Part shown: one piece after another, positions 6,331 through 13,582 of the stretch
How positions within the stretch are numbered: the stretch's first letter is position 1
Layout of the letters: each line of letters opens with the position of its first letter
Assembly: GCA_017860085.1 (NCBI GenBank)
Contig: JAFNAJ010000019.1
Span: 1 to 13,671, forward strand
Direction of reading: 5' to 3'
Source of the DNA: Acidobacteriota bacterium
GTDB lineage: Bacteria; Acidobacteriota; Vicinamibacteria; Vicinamibacterales; JAFNAJ01
Length of the DNA stretch: 13,671 nt
Notes under the pieces: model-generated
The model's database searches: none
What the model was told of the DNA's origin: nothing
Seen by the model: the letters and a program-made list of their open reading frames with translations, nothing else
Made by a program: the position numbers and the translations under genes

Positions 6331-7404
6331 TTGCAGATCGCGTCGTGGGTGGTTCGGCAGGCGGCAACGCCCATGGGGCTCGAGACACGCGACGAGCACC
6401 CCGCCACCGGCGAGGTCATCGTCGAGGTGGCCGGGTGCGGCGTCTGCCACACCGACCTCGGGTTCTTCTACGACGGCGTGCCGACCCGGCGTCCGTTTCC
6501 CCTCACGCTCGGCCACGAGATCAGCGGGCGGGTCGTCGAGGCCGGCGAGGGAGCCAGCGAGTGGCTCGGCCGCGTGGTGGTCGTGCCGGCGGTGCTCCCG
6601 TGCGGCGAGTGCGACGCCTGCCGCGCCGGCCGCGGGCAGGTCTGCCCACGGCAGATCTTCCCGGGAAGCGACGTCCACGGCGGCTTCGGGAGCCACGTGC
6701 GCGTCCCCGCGCGCGGGCTGTGCCCGGTGCCGGACCTTGCCGACCGCGGGCGCAATCCACTCGGCCTCGACCTTGCGGCGCTGGCCGTGGTCGCCGACGC
6801 GGTCTCCACCCCGTACCAGGCCATCATCCGCAACGAGGTGCGTCCCGGCGACGTGGCGGTGTTCGTCGGCGCGGGCGGCATCGGAGGGTTCGGCGTCCAA
6901 ATCGCCGCGGCACTCGGGGCCGGGGTCGTGGCGATCGACGTCAACGATGCGCGCCTCGACGCGATGGCGCGACACGGCGCCTCGCTCACCCTCAACGCGA
7001 CAGGCACCGACGCGAAGCAGTTGCGCCGCCAGGTGCGCGCATTTGCCGACGATCGCGGCGCGCCCACCTGGCGCACGCACATCTTCGAAACGTCGGGCAC
7101 GACGGCTGGTCAGATGACGGCCTTCGGCCTGCTGGGGCACGGAAGCCAGCTCTCGGTGGTCGGCTACACACCCAAGTCGATCGAGGTGCGCTTCTCCAAC
7201 CTGATGGCCTTCGACGCGACGGCCCGCGGCAACTGGGGGTGCCTGCCCGAGCACTACCCGGCCGTGGTCGACCTGGTGCTGCAGGGCAGGGTCGCGCTCG
7301 AACCATTCATCGAGCGACGGGCACTCGCCACGATCAACGACGTCTTCGCGGACGTTCACGCCGGGCGCGCGACCCGGCGCATCATCCTCATTCCCGAGCG
7401 ATAG
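6331..7404 (+). CDS. had: 6-hydroxycyclohex-1-ene-1-carbonyl-CoA dehydrogenase
   Basis: This 357-residue zinc alcohol dehydrogenase matches Had. Had oxidises 6-hydroxycyclohex-1-ene-1-carbonyl-CoA to the 6-oxo compound with NAD+, the second step after ring reduction. Catalytic zinc ligands are visible at C39 (CGVCHTD) and H62-E63 (LGHEISG). Structural zinc ligands are C91, C94, C97 and C105 (CxxCxxCx7C). The nucleotide-binding loop is VGAGGIGGFG (179-188). The substrate assignment rests on overall resemblance and on oah starting 4 bases downstream, since alcohol dehydrogenases alone are poorly specific. The start is TTG at 6331, supported by GGGAGGGAG (6317-6325) and normal N-terminal length. 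The next in-frame ATG (6373) would remove 14 residues. It is the first gene of the plus-strand operon and lies behind the operator-controlled promoter. Confidence 0.9.
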   Translation: MQIASWVVRQAATPMGLETRDEHPATGEVIVEVAGCGVCHTDLGFFYDGVPTRRPFPLTLGHEISGRVVEAGEGASEWLGRVVVVPAVLPCGECDACRAGRGQVCPRQIFPGSDVHGGFGSHVRVPARGLCPVPDLADRGRNPLGLDLAALAVVADAVSTPYQAIIRNEVRPGDVAVFVGAGGIGGFGVQIAAALGAGVVAIDVNDARLDAMARHGASLTLNATGTDAKQLRRQVRAFADDRGAPTWRTHIFETSGTTAGQMTAFGLLGHGSQLSVVGYTPKSIEVRFSNLMAFDATARGNWGCLPEHYPAVVDLVLQGRVALEPFIERRALATINDVFADVHAGRATRRIILIPER

Positions 7405-7408
7405 CCTC

Positions 7409-8503
7409 ATGACCTTCAAGGACCACGATCTCACACCGCCGCGCGACGTCGCCGGCGTCCGATACGAGGAGACGCCCTTCACTGATCTGGGGGGTCGCGA
7501 GGTCCCGGGCCTTCACGCCGTGTGGATCACGCTCGACAACCCGTCGCAGCTCAACTCCTACACGACCGACATGATCAAGGGGGTCATCCTCGGCATGCGC
7601 CGCGCCTCGAACGACCGCGCCGCCGTGGCCGTGGTACTCACGGGTTCGGGCACGCGGGCCTTCTGCACGGGAGGCAACACGGCCGAGTACGCCGAGTACT
7701 ACGCAGGACGTCCCGAGGAGTACCGCCAGTACATGCGGCTCTTCAACGACATGGTCAGCGCCATCCTCGCGTGCGACAAGCCGGTGATCTGCCGGGTGAA
7801 CGGCATGCGCATCGCCGGTGGGCAGGAGATTGGCATGGCCTGCGATTTCTCGGTGGCCCAGGATCTGGCCCTCTTCGGCCAGGCCGGCCCCCGTCATGGC
7901 TCGGCGCCCGACGGCGGCAGCACCGACTTCCTGCCGCTCTTCGTCGGGATCGAAGCCGCCATGGAGAGCTGCACGCTGTGCGAGCACTGGAGCGCGCACA
8001 AGGCCCATCGTCTCGGGTTGCTCACCGCGGTGGTCCCGGCGCTTCACGTGGATGGCGCGTTCGTGCCCAATCCGATGGTCGTTCTCGACCGCTGGGTGGA
8101 GCACGGCGCGATCGTGTTCGGCGAACCCAAGCGCGGCCCAGAGCGAGACGAGGCCAAGTTGCTGCTGGCTCGGGGTGCTGTCGACCTCTCGCTCCTGGAC
8201 CGCGAGGTGAACGGGCTGCTCTTCAAGCTCGCCAACACGTTTCCCGGCTGCCTGTCGAAGACGATCGAGAGCGTGCGCAAGCACAAGCTGGCGCACTGGG
8301 ACAGGAACAAGGAGACCAACCGCGCGTGGCTCGGCCTCAACATGATGACCGAGGCGCGCGCCGGGTTCCGCGCGTTCAACGAAGGATCGAAGGCGTGCCG
8401 CGAGGCCGACTTCCTGCTGCTGCGACGACGACTGGCCGAGGGTGCCACGTGGTCGGACGAGCTGCTCGAGGAGATCCTGGCGCGGGCACGCGGGCGGGCC
8501 TGA
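7409..8503 (+). CDS. oah: 6-oxocyclohex-1-ene-1-carbonyl-CoA hydrolase (ring-opening)
   Basis: The 364-residue crotonase-fold enzyme is the well-known marker of anaerobic aromatic degradation (Oah, also BamA). It adds water to 6-oxocyclohex-1-ene-1-carbonyl-CoA and hydrolyses the C-C bond, giving 3-hydroxypimelyl-CoA. Diagnostic stretches are FCTGGNTAEYAEYYAG (85-100), EYRQYMRLFNDMVSAIL (104-120), RIAGGQEIGMACDFSVA (134-150) and GQAGPRHGSAPDGGSTDF (157-174). It is longer than ordinary enoyl-CoA hydratases (about 260), as expected for Oah. ATG 7409 lies 4 bases after the had stop; no strong ribosome binding site is visible, so coupling to had translation is likely. With had and dch it shows the Thauera/Azoarcus/Geobacter-type route rather than the Rhodopseudomonas cyclohexene variant. 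Confidence 0.95.
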   Translation: MTFKDHDLTPPRDVAGVRYEETPFTDLGGREVPGLHAVWITLDNPSQLNSYTTDMIKGVILGMRRASNDRAAVAVVLTGSGTRAFCTGGNTAEYAEYYAGRPEEYRQYMRLFNDMVSAILACDKPVICRVNGMRIAGGQEIGMACDFSVAQDLALFGQAGPRHGSAPDGGSTDFLPLFVGIEAAMESCTLCEHWSAHKAHRLGLLTAVVPALHVDGAFVPNPMVVLDRWVEHGAIVFGEPKRGPERDEAKLLLARGAVDLSLLDREVNGLLFKLANTFPGCLSKTIESVRKHKLAHWDRNKETNRAWLGLNMMTEARAGFRAFNEGSKACREADFLLLRRRLAEGATWSDELLEEILARARGRA

Positions 8504-8505
8504 CC

Positions 8506-8988
8506 ATGCGCAAGGTTCGAACGCCGGCGGCCACGTCCGCGTTCCGCATCCGCGGGCTGGCGCTGCGCGATCTCGCCGAGGTCCAGCGCATCGACGCCTA
8601 TCACACCGGCGCCCGGAAGCCGGCCTACTGGAAACGCGTCTTCCACGATTTCCTCGGGACGTCCGACTCGCCATTGCGGGTCGGGCTGGCGGCACAGGGG
8701 CCCCGCAAGCTGTCGGGCTACCTGCTGGGCGAGGTTCGGGCCTTCGAGTTCGGCTCCGAGCCGTGCGGCTGGATCTTCGCCGTCGGCGTCGCTCCCACCG
8801 CGCTCCGGCAGGGCGTCGCGACGGCGCTCGTCACCGAGGCCTGCCGTCGTTTCCGCGCAGCCGACGTCTCGACGGTGCGCACGATGGTCAGGAGGAATGA
8901 CATCCCGGTGCTGGCGTTCTTCAGGGCGAGCGGCTTCGCGGGCGGGCCCTACGTGCAGCTCGAGCTCGAGGTCGGCCGGCCACGGTGA
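8506..8988 (+). CDS. GNAT-family N-acetyltransferase
   Basis: This 160-residue protein is a complete single-domain GNAT acetyltransferase. The acetyl-CoA pyrophosphate loop is V93-G-V-A-P through R101-Q-G-V-A105, fitting the R/Q-x-x-G-x-A signature. It is followed by the NDIPVLAFFRASGF segment (131-144), which resembles the usual N-x-x-A-x-x-x-Y/F-x-x-x-G-F motif. The ATG at 8506 lies 2 bases after the oah stop, and the gene ends 13 bases before dch, so it is embedded in the operon. The acceptor is unknown. A GNAT gene, badL, in the Rhodopseudomonas benzoate cluster acetylates aminobenzoates, so detoxifying an amino-aromatic is one idea. Acetylating a pathway enzyme such as a CoA ligase is another. 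Both are inferences from context. Confidence 0.85.
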   Translation: MRKVRTPAATSAFRIRGLALRDLAEVQRIDAYHTGARKPAYWKRVFHDFLGTSDSPLRVGLAAQGPRKLSGYLLGEVRAFEFGSEPCGWIFAVGVAPTALRQGVATALVTEACRRFRAADVSTVRTMVRRNDIPVLAFFRASGFAGGPYVQLELEVGRPR

Positions 8989-9001
8989 GCAAGGAGCGCG
9001 A

Positions 9002-9775
9002 ATGACCGACGCACCTCTCTCGATCGTGCAGCTTGACGGGGGCGCCTGTTGGCGCATCGCCATCGGCGGCTCGAAAGGGAACATCCTCGACGCCCGACTC
9101 ATGGACGCGCTGGCCCGCGCGTTCCGTGACGCCTCTGCCGCGCCTGCTGTGAAGACGATCGTCCTCGAGGGCCAGGGCACGCACTTCTCCTTCGGGGCCA
9201 GCGTGCAAGAACACCTGCCCGATCGGGTGGCGGGCATGCTGCGCCAGTTCCACGATCTCCTGGCGACCCTGATCGACACCTCGGTGCCGGTGCTCGCCGC
9301 CGTTCGGGGCCAGTGCCTCGGCGGCGGACTCGAACTGGTCACGCTCTGCCACCGCGTGTTTGCCTCTCGCGACGCCAAGCTCGGCCAGCCGGAGATCATG
9401 CTCGGCGTCTTCGCCCCGGTTGCCTCGGTGGTGCTCCCCGAACGCGTCGGCCGTCGTCACGCCGAGGATCTCCTGGTGTCGGGCCGAACGGTGGGTGCAG
9501 GCGAGGCGTTCGCCATGGGGCTCATCGACGAGGTCGTGGACGGCGACCCCGCCGAGGCGGCGCTCGCCTACGCGCGCCAGCACCTGCTGCCCAAGTCGGC
9601 GTCGAGCCTCCGCTACGCGGTTCGCGCGATTCGCAGGTCGCTTCGCGAACGACTCCGGGCCGAGCTGCCGACCATCGAACGTCTGTACCTCGGCGAGCTC
9701 ATGAAAACGAGCGACGCGGTCGAGGGTCTGCAGGCCTTCGTCGAGCGGCGCCCACCGGTCTGGAGGAATGCGTGA
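9002..9775 (+). CDS. dch: cyclohexa-1,5-diene-1-carbonyl-CoA hydratase
   Basis: The 257-residue crotonase-family protein matches dienoyl-CoA hydratase, which adds water to the product of benzoyl-CoA reductase to give 6-hydroxycyclohex-1-ene-1-carbonyl-CoA, the substrate of Had. Visible features are the first oxyanion-hole segment HFSFGASVQEHLP (61-73), the second GQCLGGGLELV (103-113) and GQPEIMLGVFAPVAS (128-142). Length and these motifs fit Dch rather than a generic enoyl-CoA hydratase. ATG 9002 is chosen over upstream in-frame starts because AAGGAGCG (8991-8998) precedes it and the earlier codons overlap the acetyltransferase. Its TGA overlaps the GTG of bcrC by GTGA (9772-9775), so translation is probably coupled. 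Confidence 0.93.
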   Translation: MTDAPLSIVQLDGGACWRIAIGGSKGNILDARLMDALARAFRDASAAPAVKTIVLEGQGTHFSFGASVQEHLPDRVAGMLRQFHDLLATLIDTSVPVLAAVRGQCLGGGLELVTLCHRVFASRDAKLGQPEIMLGVFAPVASVVLPERVGRRHAEDLLVSGRTVGAGEAFAMGLIDEVVDGDPAEAALAYARQHLLPKSASSLRYAVRAIRRSLRERLRAELPTIERLYLGELMKTSDAVEGLQAFVERRPPVWRNA

Positions 9776-10947
9776 GCGCCGACCCGAGGCTGGCAGCGCT
9801 CGTCGATCGGGCCGACCGCCTGTATCGCGACTACCGCCTCTCGTCGGTCCGCGACTGGAAGGCCCGCACCGGGGGCCTCGCTGTCGGCTACATGCCGATC
9901 TACGTGCCCCGCGAGTTGCTGCACGCCCAGGGCGTGCTGCCGGTGGGCCTCATGGGCGGCCGCGACGATCTCGAGATCATCAAGGGCGACGCCTACTACC
10001 AGTCGTACATCTGCCACATCCCGCGCAGCACGATCGAGCTGGGACTCAACGGGAGCCTCGACTGTCTCGACGGCATGCTGTTCCCGGCCATCTGCGACGT
10101 CATCCGCAACCTGTCCGGCATGTGGCAGATGCTCTTCCCGGGCATGCTGGTCCGGTATCTCGACGTTCCCCAGAACTTCGACCGAGACCTCGGCGGCCGC
10201 TTCTACCGTGACGACCTCGAGCAGTTGGCCCGCGACCTGGCGGCCCGCGGCGCCGCACCGCTCGACGCGGACGCCCTGCGACACTCGATCTCCCTCTACA
10301 ACGAGGACCGCCGCCTTGTCCGTGAACTCTACGCCCTCCGCGGACGAGCCCCGTGGAAGGTGCCAACGCACGAGCTCTACATGGTCTTGCGCGCGGCCCT
10401 CGTGCTGCCGGTCGAGGAGTCAACGGCACTCTTCCGCACCTACCTCGAGCTGGTCACGCACGACGACACCCGCAAGCCGCTCGACCAGGCCCGGGTTCTG
10501 CTGACGGGCTCGTTCTGCGAACAGCCGTCCATCGGACTGATTCGCACACTCGAACGCGCCGGCTGCTACATCGTCGACGACGACTTCGTGCAGATCCATC
10601 GATTCATCCAATCGGACATCCCCGTTGATGGCGACCCCGTTGAGAACCTCGTTGTTGCGTTCCTCACCGACGCCATGGCGAGCCCGACGCGCTACGTGGA
10701 GACGGGCGTGAAAGGCGACGACCTCATCCGCCGGGCGGAGGAAGGCGGCGCGGAGGGGATCCTCTTCTGCGCGGCGAGCTTCTGCGACCCGGCCTTGCTC
10801 GACCAGCCAATGCTGGTCAAGGCAGTCGAGCGCCGAGGCTTCCCGTGGACGGCCTTCAAGTTCTCGGAGAACAGCGGCCAGTTCCAGGTGATTCGGGAGC
10901 AGGCCGGCACGTTCGCTGACTCGATCAAGCTTTGGAGCGGCGCATGA
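9772..10947 (+). CDS. bcrC: benzoyl-CoA reductase, gamma subunit
   Basis: The 391-residue protein is one of the two substrate-reducing subunits of ATP-dependent benzoyl-CoA reductase, related to 2-hydroxyacyl-CoA dehydratase HgdA/HgdB components. BcrB and BcrC carry the [4Fe-4S] site where benzoyl-CoA is reduced. Visible conserved parts are GYMPIYVPRELLHAQGVLPVG (split at about 39-59), YQSYICHIPRS (76-86, C81), LDCLDGMLFPAICDVIRN (C98, C108) and GSFCEQPS (246-253, C249). FCAASFCDP lies near the C-terminus (C333, C338). C81, C108 and C249 are plausible cluster ligands, an inference. The GTG start at 9772 has GGAGGA (9762-9767) upstream and gives normal family length. The order bcrC-bcrB-bcrA-bcrD matches Thauera and the bad genes of Rhodopseudomonas. 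It ends with an ATGA overlap into bcrB. Confidence 0.92.
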   Translation: MSADPRLAALVDRADRLYRDYRLSSVRDWKARTGGLAVGYMPIYVPRELLHAQGVLPVGLMGGRDDLEIIKGDAYYQSYICHIPRSTIELGLNGSLDCLDGMLFPAICDVIRNLSGMWQMLFPGMLVRYLDVPQNFDRDLGGRFYRDDLEQLARDLAARGAAPLDADALRHSISLYNEDRRLVRELYALRGRAPWKVPTHELYMVLRAALVLPVEESTALFRTYLELVTHDDTRKPLDQARVLLTGSFCEQPSIGLIRTLERAGCYIVDDDFVQIHRFIQSDIPVDGDPVENLVVAFLTDAMASPTRYVETGVKGDDLIRRAEEGGAEGILFCAASFCDPALLDQPMLVKAVERRGFPWTAFKFSENSGQFQVIREQAGTFADSIKLWSGA

Positions 10948-12242
10948 CGACCAGGCAGACCGCGACGCCGGTGGACGTTCAGAAGGACGCCAGCCAGGTG
11001 CGACAGAAGGCCATGATCGCCCGGCACTTCGATCGGCTGGCCGCGGCGCCCGACACGGGCGAGAAGACGGTCTACACCTTCGTCCCCGGCAACCTCACCG
11101 AGCTCCTCCTCAGCTTCGACATCCTCCCGGTCCTGCCCGAGATCAACGCGCTGCAGTCGGCGATGCGCGGCAAGTCGGCCGAGTACATCTCGGTGGCCGA
11201 GAAGCTCGGGCACTCGGAAGACGTCTGCACGTACGTCAAGAGCGACATCGGCATGCTCAAGTCGGGCAACATCGGCCCGACGGGACAGCGCCTTCCCAAT
11301 CCCGACGTCCTGCTGCTCTCCTACACGGGCTGCTTCACCTTCATGAAGTGGTTCGAGCTGCTGCGCGAGGAGTACGACTGCCCGGTGGCGATGCTCCACG
11401 TGCCGTACCAGGCGGACGGTCGCGTCACCGAGTCGATGCGCCGGTACGTTGTCGATCAGCTGCGCCAGAAGGTCATCCCGGTGCTCGAGCAGGCCACCGG
11501 CCGAGCCTACGATGAGGACCGTCTCAGGGAGTGCCTCGCGCGCTCGGCAGAGGCCGAAGACGACCTCGTGTGGGTGCTGCAGTCGGCGCGCCACACGCCA
11601 TCGCCCATCGACGCCTATTTCGGCGCCGTCTACTACGTGGGCCCGATCTTCAGCTCGTTCAGGGGCACGCCCGATGCCGTGGCGTACTACCGCGAGCTGC
11701 GCGCGGAGATCGCCGAGCGCATCCGGCTCGGCCAGGGGCCGGTCACACCCGATGGCGATCTCGAGACCGAGCGCTTCCGCATCGTCGTCGAAGGCCCACC
11801 CAACTGGACCAGCTTCCGCCAGTTCTGGAAGATGTTCGTCGACGAGGGCGCGGTGGCCGTCGCATCGACGTACGCCAAGGTCGGGGGTGTGTACGACACC
11901 GGGTTCCGCCACGATCCGTCGCATCCGCTCGAGAGCCTCGCGGATTACTGCCTGGGCTGCTATACCAACCTTTCGCTCCCCTCTCGCATCGACCTGCTCA
12001 CCCGCTACGTGAAGGAGTATTCGGCCGACGGGTTCCTCATCAACTCGGTGAAGAGCTGCAACTCGTTCAGCGCCGGACAGCTCCACATCCTCCGCGAGGT
12101 CGAGGCGCGGTCGGGCCGGCCTGGTGGCTTCATCGAGAGCGACCTCGTCGATCCGCGGTACTTCTCGGCCGCCAACATCAAGAACCGGCTCGAGTCGTAC
12201 TTCCAGATGCTGGAGCAGAAGCGGCCCGGGGGTGCGGCGTGA
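10944..12242 (+). CDS. bcrB: benzoyl-CoA reductase, beta subunit
   Basis: The 432-residue partner of BcrC is also of the HgdA/HgdB family. Conserved stretches include TFVPGNLTELLLSFDILPVLPE (split at about 45-66), HSEDVCTYVKSDIG (90-103, C95), LLSYTGCFTFMKWFELL (124-140, C130), VVEGPPNWTSFRQFWKMF (281-298) and NSVKSCNSFSAGQ (367-379, C372). C95, C130 and C372 are likely cluster ligands by position, which is inferred. DYCLGCYTN (334-342) contains a further CxxC. The ATG at 10944 overlaps the bcrC TGA (ATGA) and has GGAG (10934-10937) six bases upstream; a TTG at 10932 is also in frame but less likely. The length is normal. The gene ends with a GTGA overlap into bcrA. Confidence 0.92.
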   Translation: MTTRQTATPVDVQKDASQVRQKAMIARHFDRLAAAPDTGEKTVYTFVPGNLTELLLSFDILPVLPEINALQSAMRGKSAEYISVAEKLGHSEDVCTYVKSDIGMLKSGNIGPTGQRLPNPDVLLLSYTGCFTFMKWFELLREEYDCPVAMLHVPYQADGRVTESMRRYVVDQLRQKVIPVLEQATGRAYDEDRLRECLARSAEAEDDLVWVLQSARHTPSPIDAYFGAVYYVGPIFSSFRGTPDAVAYYRELRAEIAERIRLGQGPVTPDGDLETERFRIVVEGPPNWTSFRQFWKMFVDEGAVAVASTYAKVGGVYDTGFRHDPSHPLESLADYCLGCYTNLSLPSRIDLLTRYVKEYSADGFLINSVKSCNSFSAGQLHILREVEARSGRPGGFIESDLVDPRYFSAANIKNRLESYFQMLEQKRPGGAA

Positions 12243-13534
12243 GGTACACCGTCGGCATCGATCTTGGCTCCACCACGACCAAGGCTGTCGTGCTGGGAGA
12301 CGACGGGACAATCCTGGGACGGGGCATCACGAACTCGCGCAGCAATTACGACGTCGCGTGCCAGGTGGCGCTCGGCGAGGCGCTGATCAATGCGCGGTTC
12401 TCGCTGATTGACGGAGAGCTGGCGCGGTCGGGCCTGGCGGCCGACCTGCGAGCGCGCCAGCTCGCCCGGCTCGAGCGGGCCTTTCGCGCCGAGCAATACC
12501 GTTCGCAGCTGCGGGTGCTCGCCAAGGAGTTGCGCCGCTTTCTCGCACGATTGCTGACCAAGCCGAAGGGGCTGGGCAAGAGCGTCGATCAGATCGTCGC
12601 CTCGATGGAGGCCGAGGTGGACGACCTCTATGCCGAAGGCGCCCGACGCAAGAGCGACTTCTTCCGCGATCTCGCGGGCAGTCGCTACCTCGCTCTCGCG
12701 GAGGCCGAGGCCCGCGCCACTGGTGTCGGGTTCGACACCCTCGCCGGTCTCTTCGACAAGGCCATTCTCGACGTCGAGAACTCTCCGGAGGCGGCTGGTC
12801 GGTTCGAGGACCACGCCCGCGCCGCGTTGGCGGGCATCCCCGAGGTGGACGAGCGCCTGCCGGCAGCGGTCGACCGGGTCGCGACGCTGCAGCTCGAGCA
12901 GATTGGGAGCGTGGGAACCGGCTACGGACGTCAGCGGCTCCCCTTCCCCGAGGGGCAGATCCGCTCGGAAATCCTCTGTCACGGGCTGGGGGCGCACGCC
13001 ATGTTCCCCGGCACGCGCACGGTGCTCGACATCGGCGGCCAGGACACCAAGGCCATCCAGGTGGACGACCAGGGCATCGTGACCTCGTTCCAGATGAACG
13101 ATCGGTGTGCCGCGGGGTGCGGACGCTACCTTGGCTACATCGCCGACGAGATGAGCCTGGGCTTGCACGAACTGGGCCCCATCGCGAGCCTGTCGACCAG
13201 CCCGGTGCGCATCAACTCGACGTGCACGGTGTTTGCGGGGGCCGAGCTGCGCGAGCGGCTGTCGCTCGGCGAGAAGCGTGAGGACATCCTGGCCGGCTTG
13301 CACCGCGCCATCATCCTGCGGGCGATGTCGTTGCTCGCGCGCTCGGGTGGCGTCAAGGACGAGTTCACGTTCACCGGCGGCGTGGCCAAGAACCCCGCGG
13401 CCGTGACGGCGCTGCAGGGGTTGCTCGCCGAGAACTACGGCGAGCTCACCGTGAACATCTCGGACGACTCGATCTACACCGGTGCGCTCGGCGCCGCGCT
13501 CTTCGCGCTCCGCACCACCGGGGTCAGGTCTTGA
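12239..13534 (+). CDS. bcrA: benzoyl-CoA reductase, alpha (ATPase/electron-activating) subunit
   Basis: The 431-residue ASKHA-family ATPase, with BcrD, couples ATP hydrolysis to electron transfer from ferredoxin into BcrBC. Motifs in order: phosphate-1 GIDLGSTTTKAVVL (6-19), phosphate-2 LDIGGQDTKAI (263-273), NDRCAAGCGRYL (287-298), NSTCTVFAGAEL (326-337) and the adenosine motif FTGGVAKNP (378-386). C290 and C329 correspond to the cysteines that bridge the shared [4Fe-4S] cluster at the dimer interface in HgdC. A charged helical insertion (about 60-220) between the first two motifs is typical of BcrA compared with the shorter HgdC. The GTG start at 12239 overlaps the bcrB stop (GTGA). The final codons (GVRS) and TGA lie inside the left arm of the inverted repeat at 13520, so the C-terminus may have been altered by its insertion. 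The ATPase core is intact. Confidence 0.93.
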   Translation: MRYTVGIDLGSTTTKAVVLGDDGTILGRGITNSRSNYDVACQVALGEALINARFSLIDGELARSGLAADLRARQLARLERAFRAEQYRSQLRVLAKELRRFLARLLTKPKGLGKSVDQIVASMEAEVDDLYAEGARRKSDFFRDLAGSRYLALAEAEARATGVGFDTLAGLFDKAILDVENSPEAAGRFEDHARAALAGIPEVDERLPAAVDRVATLQLEQIGSVGTGYGRQRLPFPEGQIRSEILCHGLGAHAMFPGTRTVLDIGGQDTKAIQVDDQGIVTSFQMNDRCAAGCGRYLGYIADEMSLGLHELGPIASLSTSPVRINSTCTVFAGAELRERLSLGEKREDILAGLHRAIILRAMSLLARSGGVKDEFTFTGGVAKNPAAVTALQGLLAENYGELTVNISDDSIYTGALGAALFALRTTGVRS

Positions 13535-13569
13535 ATTGTGAATTTTTCCGACATTCAAGACCTGACCCC
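13520..13569. repeat. 17-bp perfect inverted repeat (REP/MITE-like hairpin) between bcrA and bcrD
   Basis: GGGGTCAGGTCTTGAAT (13520-13536) is the exact reverse complement of ATTCAAGACCTGACCCC (13553-13569), around an AT-rich 16-base loop that contains TTTTT. The left arm encodes the last codons and stop of bcrA, and the right arm ends 13 bases before bcrD. The rest of the operon has 4-base overlaps or gaps of 2-13 bases, so this 48-base gap stands out. Perfect arms this long suggest a mobile non-coding hairpin of the REP/RAYT kind. From memory the arm resembles widely dispersed repeats in high-GC genomes, which I could not verify here. It has no T tract after the stem, so it is unlikely to be a full terminator. 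It may shield the 3' end of bcrA mRNA. Confidence 0.75.
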
Positions 13570-13582
13570 CTGGAGAAACGCG

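Noticed and set aside
12005..13558. A 517-codon minus-strand open frame, and similar ones at 10692-12311 and 6223-7482
   Set aside because: These mirror the bcrA, bcrB and had codons on the opposite strand. No ribosome binding sites or domains were seen.
13520..13569. The bcrA-bcrD inverted repeat as an intrinsic terminator
   Set aside because: The T run lies in the loop and not after the stem, and bcrD with its own ribosome binding site follows at once.
13520..13569. The same repeat as part of a CRISPR array
   Set aside because: There is a single inverted pair, with no direct repeats or regular spacers.
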